Assembly (NCBI GenBank): GCA_016124855.1
Contig: WGMX01000005.1
Location: 34,488-98,487 of the forward strand
Direction of reading: 5' to 3'
From: Anaerolineaceae bacterium
GTDB taxonomy: Bacteria > Chloroflexota > Anaerolineae > Aggregatilineales > Phototrophicaceae
Length of the DNA: 64,000 nt
Part shown: positions 38,768 to 47,800 of the stretch, one piece after another
Numbering within the stretch: the first letter of the stretch is position 1
Layout: each line of letters opens with the position of its first letter
Position numbers and translations under genes: made by a program
Notes under the pieces: generated by a model
The model's input: only the letters and a program-made list of their open reading frames with translations
The model's database searches: none
Told to the model about the DNA's origin: nothing

Positions 38768-40600
38768 ATGCGCCGTCTCTCAACCCGCCAACTCTGGATC
38801 ATCACGCTCGTTCTGCTCTTTGTAGCCGCCAGTCGCGCCATCCGCATCAACGATTTTCACCTTGATAACGATGAAATTTGGTCAATCTGGCAAACGATGG
38901 GAACGCCTCAACAAATCATCAGTTGGACTTCCCCTACCGAGCATCCCACTTATTTCCTTTTACTCGACGCATGGAAACAAATCGCGGGCATAGACCCTTT
39001 TGTCCTCCGTTATTTATCCCTGCTCCTATGCTTGCCCGGTGTCGCCTTCATGTATCGCGCCCTCAACCGTCAACATGGATTTACGGCTGGACTCATCGCT
39101 GCCCTTGCCTACTACGCCTTCGCCGTCAGCCAGTTCACCAGCCTCCAAACCCGCAGCTATGTTTTCGCCCAAATCGCCCTGCCCTTATTCCTCTGGTTCA
39201 GTCTGCGCTACTTCGATCACCCTAACTGGAAACGAGCCATCCTGCTGGCCTTCAGTTTATTTCTGCTCTACGTCGGCACAATCACCATCGTACCCGCCCT
39301 CGCATTGATGGGACTTTACCTGCTCATCATGTATCGCTGGCGCATCTGGACGGGCATCTTTCCAGCCATCGTCGCTCTCATCCTCATTGCACCTGACTTT
39401 ATCTACAACAAACTCCTGCGGGTACAAGAACACAGCTCCGTATCCCGCATGTATAAGCTGCCCCCACTGCCTCAGGCATGGTTCGATTTCTTTAGTTACT
39501 TCACCAGCGTCCCACCCCTCTGGTATCTACTGGTTGTTATAGCACTTGGCACAATAATCTTTGCCTATCGGCATCAATCGCGTTTATTAGATAATCGGCA
39601 TATTCACTTTTCCACTCAATCGCTCGACCTCGTTTTCTGGCTCGGTTGGCTCATTCTGGTTCCACTCCTACTTTATATGTTTGACGCTCAACTGGGTTTC
39701 TTCGTGCCGACCCGTTACGGCTGGTGGTACGTATTCGGGGTTGCCATCTTCTTAGGGATTGCCCTCGCCCGACTGCCGAACACAGGTCGATTCATTGTCG
39801 CTTTAGCATTCATCGCTCTTGCTTTCTTCCCTTTCCGCTTGAATAACTTTGGCTTCATCGTCACCCCTCTAGGCGAAAACCTCAAATGGCTGCGGGAGCA
39901 TATGGATGCCAATGACGCACTCATGCTTGACCCCAATATCAGTTGTAACTTTCCCGAAGAATGGGATTACTACACCCGCCTCTATTTCCCTGACGGTCTG
40001 CGCTACGTCGATCATCCCGAAGGCACGCAGCGCCTGTGGTATGTCGAACCGCGTGATGAAGCCAGCCAGCAGGTCGAAAAAGAATTGACTCAAACCCGCG
40101 TACCGGGGCGCTTCGTTGGCCCTCCCGGCTGCTTCTTCCGTCTCTACGAAGCCCCGCCTGATCCAGTCGGGGTGCTTTACCCGAATGGGATGCGCTTTCA
40201 TGGTGCGGAAATCATGGACGGTGATCGACCCCTTAACGGCATACCGGTCATGCGCGAAGGTCAGCCTTTCAAAGTACGCGTCTGGTGGTCGGTGGATAAA
40301 CAGGTGCCCCTCGATTATAGTGTCAGCCTCTCCCTCTCGCGTGTCGTCATAGAATCCAATTGGGACAGCGCTCCCAATATTGTTTTCCCGGAGGGCGCAC
40401 CCCACGAAACCAGCCGCTGGCAGCCGGGGCAAATCTACGTTGAAGAACGCGACCTTCAAATACCCTATCCATATTCGCGTGGTGGGCTGGCACTCAATCT
40501 CGTTGTGTATTGGTTCGGGGATAATCAACGCCTAATAACGGACGGTGTTGCCGCAGATGGAAACCGTTTCCTTAAGCGCATTGAGGTTGTGGCATGGTGA
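38768..40600 (+). CDS. GT39/PMT-like polytopic membrane glycosyltransferase
   Basis: DNDEIWSIWQTMGTPQQIISWTSPTEHPTYFLLLDAWKQIAG plus about 9 TM segments. Confidence 0.8.
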   Translation: MRRLSTRQLWIITLVLLFVAASRAIRINDFHLDNDEIWSIWQTMGTPQQIISWTSPTEHPTYFLLLDAWKQIAGIDPFVLRYLSLLLCLPGVAFMYRALNRQHGFTAGLIAALAYYAFAVSQFTSLQTRSYVFAQIALPLFLWFSLRYFDHPNWKRAILLAFSLFLLYVGTITIVPALALMGLYLLIMYRWRIWTGIFPAIVALILIAPDFIYNKLLRVQEHSSVSRMYKLPPLPQAWFDFFSYFTSVPPLWYLLVVIALGTIIFAYRHQSRLLDNRHIHFSTQSLDLVFWLGWLILVPLLLYMFDAQLGFFVPTRYGWWYVFGVAIFLGIALARLPNTGRFIVALAFIALAFFPFRLNNFGFIVTPLGENLKWLREHMDANDALMLDPNISCNFPEEWDYYTRLYFPDGLRYVDHPEGTQRLWYVEPRDEASQQVEKELTQTRVPGRFVGPPGCFFRLYEAPPDPVGVLYPNGMRFHGAEIMDGDRPLNGIPVMREGQPFKVRVWWSVDKQVPLDYSVSLSLSRVVIESNWDSAPNIVFPEGAPHETSRWQPGQIYVEERDLQIPYPYSRGGLALNLVVYWFGDNQRLITDGVAADGNRFLKRIEVVAW

Positions 40601-40757
40601 GTCACAACCTACGCGCAATCTAAACCATCCATTAACCTATTTTCGTCGTATAGTGTATTTATATACAGCCTGATCGCTGGCAAAGGAATCGATTCGCCAG
40701 TATCATGGTTACAGAGTTGTTACAAGAATCCTACTTGAGGTATTCGCGGGGGATCGT

Positions 40758-41684
40758 ATGAGTAAAGGCCGCATTTTAGTTGTTGAAGATGATATTGATA
40801 TTTCGAACATGCTTCGTATTTATTTTGGCGGGCAGCAGTACGAGGTACAAATCGCGCCGCGCGGTGGCGACGCGCTCCAAATGACGCGTAAACAGCTTCC
40901 GAACCTCATTATTCTGGACATCATGCTGCCAGACATGAACGGTTATGATGTTTGCCGTGAACTGCGTACCACCAGCCGCACCAGCCATATCCCGATTATT
41001 TTTCTCACGCAAAAAGACGAGCGTAGTGACAAAATAGCGGGCTTAGAATTGGGCGCGGATGATTACATCACCAAACCCTTTGACATTGAAGAACTCAAAC
41101 TCCGCGTTCAGAATGCTATCGCAGCCGCCAACCGCACCACCAATACCGACTCGAAGTCTGGTTTGGCAACCGGTCGTCTCATCGAAGACCATCTGCGCGA
41201 ACTCATGCGTCAGGGGTCACAGTGGACGTATATCGACCTAAAGATCAACCAGCTTGATCCGTTTAGTGAAGTCTACGGTTTCGTCGCTGCTGATGAAGTC
41301 ATGCGCTTTATGGCTCTCATGATGGGCGATGTCGTTGATGAATATGGCACGCCGGACGATTTTCTCGGTCATCCCGGTCGCGATAACTTCGTGCTAATAA
41401 CCCACACCAATGATGTCGACAACCTAAAAACACGGCTCGTCGAAAAATTCGATGAAGATGTCAAACAGCACTATTCTTTCATCGACCGTGAGCGCGGGTA
41501 TATTCTCGTACCCGACAGCGCGCAGGGCGAACGTCAAGAACCGTTGATGTCGCTGTCCATCGGCTCGGTTTCGACAGCTACCCATCAATTCTCGGATATT
41601 CGTGAAATCACTGAACTTGCCGCCGAAGATCGCCGTCGTGGACTTGGTGGAGAAGTGCCACCGCCCATATTGACAGCATGGTAA
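40758..41684 (+). CDS. Response regulator, receiver domain plus degenerate GGDEF-like domain
   Basis: ILVVEDDIDISNML, LIILDIMLPDMNGYDVC, FLTQKDE, GADDYITKPF; C-terminal region has GGDEF-like layout with PGRDNF at the signature position. Confidence 0.9.
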   Translation: MSKGRILVVEDDIDISNMLRIYFGGQQYEVQIAPRGGDALQMTRKQLPNLIILDIMLPDMNGYDVCRELRTTSRTSHIPIIFLTQKDERSDKIAGLELGADDYITKPFDIEELKLRVQNAIAAANRTTNTDSKSGLATGRLIEDHLRELMRQGSQWTYIDLKINQLDPFSEVYGFVAADEVMRFMALMMGDVVDEYGTPDDFLGHPGRDNFVLITHTNDVDNLKTRLVEKFDEDVKQHYSFIDRERGYILVPDSAQGERQEPLMSLSIGSVSTATHQFSDIREITELAAEDRRRGLGGEVPPPILTAW

Positions 41685-41833
41685 TCGTGTCTGTTGGGCA
41701 ATCCGTTGGGGATGAATTTCCATGTCCCTGTAATTGGCTAATATAACAATAACGAGCTTTCAAATGCCAACCGCAGTGTCCGGGTTGGCAGTTCATTTTC
41801 AAATAGTGACCTGAGTGTAATAGGTAGCACCTT

Positions 41834-44800
41834 ATGGGATTAGGATTACTTCTCTTCATAGGTGGGCTGGTCATCATTGCCGGGTTGTTCGTGTGGTCAC
41901 GGCAGCGTCAGGCCTTGGGCTTTATTCCAGCCTCCGAACCCAACTCATCCATCGACTTACCCGTCGCCTCTGGTGATGATGCGGTACTCGTTTCCCGCGA
42001 ACACGGACAGCTGGTTTTCGTCAACGAGAACGCCCGCAAATGGCTGAACATGAATGGCGGTGATCCTAGCCTCGAATACATTGCGGCTATGGCGAAACCG
42101 ACGGATAGCTTCTTGGAGCTGTTCGCCGGTCAAGGGCAAGCCTCTTTCCAATTGGGCAGCCGTTGGGTCGAAGCATCTTCGCATAACATTCCCACCGGCT
42201 CTGAAACTCGCACTGTGATTGTCATGCGCGAAATTGCTGGCAGCAGCAACCACGCGGGTTCACTCGACCTCACTTTAGCGATGAACACCATCAATGAAAT
42301 TGGCGAGACCATTAACGCCAGTATGGGACTCCAGCAGGTTTATCAAGCACTGCTGACCATTGTCATGAAGGCCATTCCAGCCCACGCCGGCGAGATTTGC
42401 ATCTGGGATGACAACACCAAGCAGTTGTTGCCTTTAGGCTGGGTTGGTGACTCCAGTTATATTATTAAACTTCAGGAATCCGGGGGAAATTACAAGTTTG
42501 GTGAAGGCATTAGTGGTTGGATCGCCCAACATTACAAGCCAGCTCTAATCACTAATGTTGCCGACGCGACTGCTGTTCAACCCAAACTACCCAACTTCTA
42601 TAAAAGTTATGTGGGTGTTCCGCTGCTGCTGGGTGAACGCTTTATCGGCACATTGGAATTGGCACACAATCAGGCCAGCGCCTTTAGCCAGCCGCAGTTG
42701 GCGATGCTCCAAGCCGTCAGCAAACAGGTTGCCATCTCCATCTATAACACCGAGTTATACGGTGAACAAGCCCAGCGCATCAACGACATGGCAACCATTG
42801 GCGCGCTCACCAACCTTAATGAAACATCGGCTGATGCCAGCTCAACTTACCTCGCGCTGAATTCCCGTATCGCCAAAATTGTGGACGCAGGCGTCGCTGG
42901 CGTTCTGATCTACGATGAAAATCGTCGTGCGCTGATGCCGGAACTTCCTTTTTACGGCTTACCGGATCAATTGGCGCAAAGTTGCGTCATCCCCTTACCG
43001 CCCGATAGCCCACAGCGCGACATCTACGAACGGCAAGATTATTGGGTGACAAATGATGTTGCCGACGAATCCCTGATTGAATCGCTTGGCCTGAAGGCCA
43101 TTTTCGGCGTAGCGGGCATCAAAAGCACAGCGCTGCTTCCGCTGCAAATTGGTGACCGTCGCATCGGCATGATGCAGATTAGCAACAAAAAATCGGCCAG
43201 CGGGTTTAACGCCCAAGACATCAAAGAAATGAAACTATTGGTGGCTCAAGCGGCAGTCGTGGTTGAAAACCTGCGGTTGCGCCAGCGTGAACTCCGCCGG
43301 GATACTGAACTCACAGGCTTGCAAGAACTCACCCAAGCCATCGGTTCTCTAAGTCGTGAAGAAGAATTCTACTTAACGATCAATGCCCGAATTGCCGCTC
43401 AAATGGACGTAACTATGTGCGGCATTTTGCTTTTCGATCATGAAAAGCACCAACTGACTGCCCAACTTCCGTTTCACGGCGTGACGGACGACTTACTTAA
43501 AGACTATCGTATCCCTCTTGCCCCCGGCAGTCCGCTGGAAAACATTTGGGACGAAGTTGATTACTGGTTTACTAACCGCGCTCAAGCGGATGCTGTTGTT
43601 TATGCGGCAGGTCTTGCTGAATTTGCTGACCGTCTCAAAGTAGATAAAACCTTGCTTGCTGTCCTCTCAGTCGGCGGGCGGCGTTTAGGTGTTGTACAAG
43701 TATCCAATAAGATTGGCGGCGAGGACTTCAACGATAAAGACGGCAAGCTGCTGCTCATTTTCGCAACGCAAGTCGCGGCAATGATCGAAAATGCCCGCCT
43801 TTACCACGACATGCAGCAAAGTGCCGAACAAGCTACAAGCCTCCGTAACGTGGCTGAACTCGCGGGTTCTGTCCTCAAGCCGGATGATCCGTTCACACCC
43901 GTATTAGCGGAGATTGCCAGCCTAACACGAAGTCCGCTGGTCTATATTAACGCGCTTGACCAGCAAGCCGGCAGTCTCATCACCTATCCAAGATGGGTGT
44001 ACGGGCATGAACTGGCTGAGCCAATTGTAATAGACGTCTTTAGCCAGAACTTCGCGAAAAGCCCGGCGATGACGCGCCAGCCCTATCTCACCAATGACAT
44101 TGCGGCTGACCCCAATGTCAGCGATTCGTACAAGCAAATTGCACAGAAATTCGGCCTCCGCACCAGCGTACAGGTTCCGCTGCTGGTCGGTGATCGCAGC
44201 TTGGGTGAACTCGGAATCGCCAACCGCGAAGATGGATCTTACGACGAAACAGACATCGAAACCATGTCTGCTATCGCCGCTCAGATTGCAGCGACCATCG
44301 AACGGTTGCGCCTTTACGAAGCCGCCGGTGACAACCTAAATCGTCGTCTCCTCGAACTGGATGCCATCTCGCGTATTAGTAATACCTTGGCGGAAACCTT
44401 AGATGTCAATCAGGTACTCGATGTCATCCGTGATGAAGCCGCCCGTGCTACCCGTGCTGATGGCAGCAGCGTGGTGCTGCTAAAATCACAGGATACGTGG
44501 GCTAAAATTGATCAGCCTGAGGTTGACCGTCGCCTAGGGGATCTCAAGCGGATGTCTGGCCTTGCCAGCATCGAATTAGAAGCTGTTTCGCGCGGTGCGA
44601 GCACCGTCCTCGTGAATGACTACGTCACGGCCTCAATGATGGCAGCCCCTCCCGGCGCGCGTTCGGCTTTGGCTGCGGCTTTCTTATACGAAGACCAAGT
44701 GGTAGGTGTAATTCACCTCTTCCATGACCGTGCCAACAACTTCGATGATCGCGCTGCGGCCTTCTTGCTGACCTTAGCCGCCAAAGCCTCTCTGGGTTAT

Positions 44801-47800
44801 GGCAATTTTATTCGCTACAAAGAGCAAATTGATCAAGGTAACCGGCTTCGTCGCCGTGTTGACCAGTTGAATGAAATCTTTGAACTGGGTCAAACACTTC
44901 AAGGTAATCTTGATCAGGTCATGCTTCTGGAAACCATTCTTGAAAGTATTCAAGACGCTCTCGGTTATACGCTGGGTGTGGTTGTACTGCTGGATAATGA
45001 AACCAATATCTTGCGCCGTACTGCGCAATTCGGTATGCCGCTCGAAGACTTTGAACGCAGCAAAGCCTATACGATGACCGAAGAAGAGCTTAATACGCTG
45101 CTGCAACCTCGTTATCAAATCAGCGAGTCGTATTTCTTTCCGGCGGAACAGGTTGCCGATTGGGGCAAAGTCAGCCTCAAACCGCTGCTGATTGATTTCC
45201 CCGGCAAACGCAATTTAACCTTTAGTCCCAGCCCCAAGCACTGGCACGATGGCGACATTTTGCTTGTTCCCTTGCACGCGCCCGATGGCCGTCTGCTGGG
45301 TGCGATGAGTCTCGACCGTCCTCAAGATAATATCCGACCTGATCGCAGCGTGATGGAAGTGCTGGAAATCTTCGCCCACGAAGCAGAAGGCAGCATTGAA
45401 AACATCCGGCTGTATTTGGAAAGCATTCAAAATGCTGAACAGGAACTTCGTCTTAATCAGATGATGGAAGCGATTTCCAGTTCGTTGGATACCACCCAAA
45501 TCGTCGAGTCGATTGCTTATGGGACGCTGCGGTTGATTCCCTTTAGCCAGATCAACGTCGCCTTGAGCGATCCTGAAACGGGTACTTACAACCTGCTAAA
45601 AACCACAATCAATAACGACAGTTCCCTCCTCACAAACCGTGAACATCGCGGGCACATTGATAACACTGCCTTGATGCAGGCCGTGATTAGTGGTCAGGAT
45701 GCGCTGTACCGTGCAGGCGATGAAACCGTTTCGGAATTTGAGGATTTGCAGACATGGCATTCACAGGGCGAGCAAACGTCGCTCATCATTCCACTGATGA
45801 CCGGTGGTAAAGCACTCGGCGCAATGCATATCGGCAGCTCGCAAACGGATACGGCAGCCTTTGAAGAATTTCGTCCACTGCTCAAACGTATCGCCAACCT
45901 TGCCGCCGTCTCTATTCAAAATGCTCACCTGTTCAATCAAGCGCTCAATTTACAGAACTTCAACGAATCAGTCGTTGAATCCATTCAGCAAGGTATTATC
46001 GTTTTGGACAAATCAGGGCTTATCTTGTCCATTAACGATTTTATGATTAACCGTTACGGTTGGAGTCAGTCTGAAGCACTGCGGCAAGATTTGTTCACTT
46101 ACAGCCCCAACTTGCTCGACATCCTGAAGGAGGATGTACAGAGTGTGCTTGAAAACGGCCTCCCGCGTGAAAAAATCGGGCAATCTACCCGTTTTGATGA
46201 CGGTAAGGTGATGGTACGCAACTTCTACACTTACCCTCTCAAGAGTGCGGATAGCATTCGCGGCGCGGTGCTGTTGGTGGAAGACGTTACCGAACGCGCC
46301 ATGCTCGAAAAAGACCTCGAAGCCCGTGCTAATCAACTCGGAGTTCTCACCGAAGTTTCTAGTCGCATTACCGCTTCATTGAATCGGGAAGCTGTTATTA
46401 ATCTGGCGCTCAATGAAATCGGTCGCGTGCTCAATTACGATACGATGACACTCTGGAGTCGTCATGGTGATGACCTCGTTCTGGAAGGCAGCAGCGGTTT
46501 TACCAGCGATCTGACTCCAGAGGATACACACCTCCGTATCAGCGCCCACCAACGAATGGGCGATGTAATCGAGCTTAAAGCGCCGTTACGAATCGATCAC
46601 CTTCTCAAGTTGGATAACCTACCCGGTGATAACGATGCGCAAAGTTGGCTAGGAGTTCCGCTGGTTAATCAGGGTAACGTAGTCGGGGTTATCGCCCTTG
46701 CCAAACAGGAAGCGCGCTTTTATGACGCGCAGGCTGAACAGGCGGCTTTTGCATTTGCTAATCAGGTGGCAATTGCCCTCGACAACGCCAATCTGTACAC
46801 AGAAGCTCAATATCAAACCGAGCGCCTAAGTTTGCTCAACCGGGTATCGGTGCTGTTAGCCCAGTCGCTTGATAGTGAAAACATTCTGGAAATCGCGCTG
46901 CGTGAAATTGCCCAGACGATCAAACTAGAAGACGCACGCGCCCTCATTTTCGAGCGAGGACTCCAAATTGGTCAGGTGGTCATGCAGTACCCGCGCGGGG
47001 ACGAACCACCGGATGAAGCTATCAACTTGAACCAGTATCCTGCCTACCAGCTTGTGAGGCGCAATGCAGCCCCTGTCATCATAGATGACGTGTCGCAGCT
47101 AGACGAGGGTGACGCGCTTCGAATAGATATGGAATCGCGCGATGTTAAAGCCTACGTGATGATTCCCATGACGGTTGCAGGACAGGTCATTGGTGCGTTT
47201 GACGCCGAAGTTAAAACATCGGCGCGTCCATTTACGCCTGAACAAATCGACCTCAGCCTCATTATCGCCAATCAGGCTGCAATTGCTGTCCAAAATACCA
47301 ACCTATTGGAACAAACCCTTATTCGTACCCGGGAACTTGAAACACTGCTGGAAGCCGCACAGGCCACAGCACTCACTCTAAATTTGGAAGATGCCTTCCG
47401 CAGCGTGGTTGACCTTATGCTGCACGCGCTTGAAATGGATGACTGCGCGGTGATGATGTGGGATAACGTGGAAAACGTTCTGGAAGTGCAAATTGACAGC
47501 ACACGAACCGATGACGGGGAAACAGTATCATCCAAAGGGACACGCTATAATCTACGACAGTATCCGGCCAAATTGAAAGCGCTGCAAGAAGCCCAAATTG
47601 TTGTTATAAACGCCAATCAAGTCAATGCGGATCCGATGGAACTCGACGAACTCAAACAATACCAGCGACGGCTGCGCGTACTGATCCCACTGGTCGTGCG
47701 CGAACAAGCTATCGGCCTGATTCAAGTTCAACAAATTGCGCAACGCCGCGAATTCAGCCATCGTGAAATCCGTTTAGCCCAAGCGCTTGGTGCGCAATCA

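Noticed and set aside
39869-40528. 219-aa reverse-strand ORF
   Set aside because: Antisense to the GT39-like gene, no motif; shadow ORF.
40653-40700. Possible operator/riboswitch before the response regulator (TGTATTTATATACA and CTGGC..GAATCGATTC..GCCAG)
   Set aside because: Short palindromes only; no match to a known riboswitch core and no second copy in the window.
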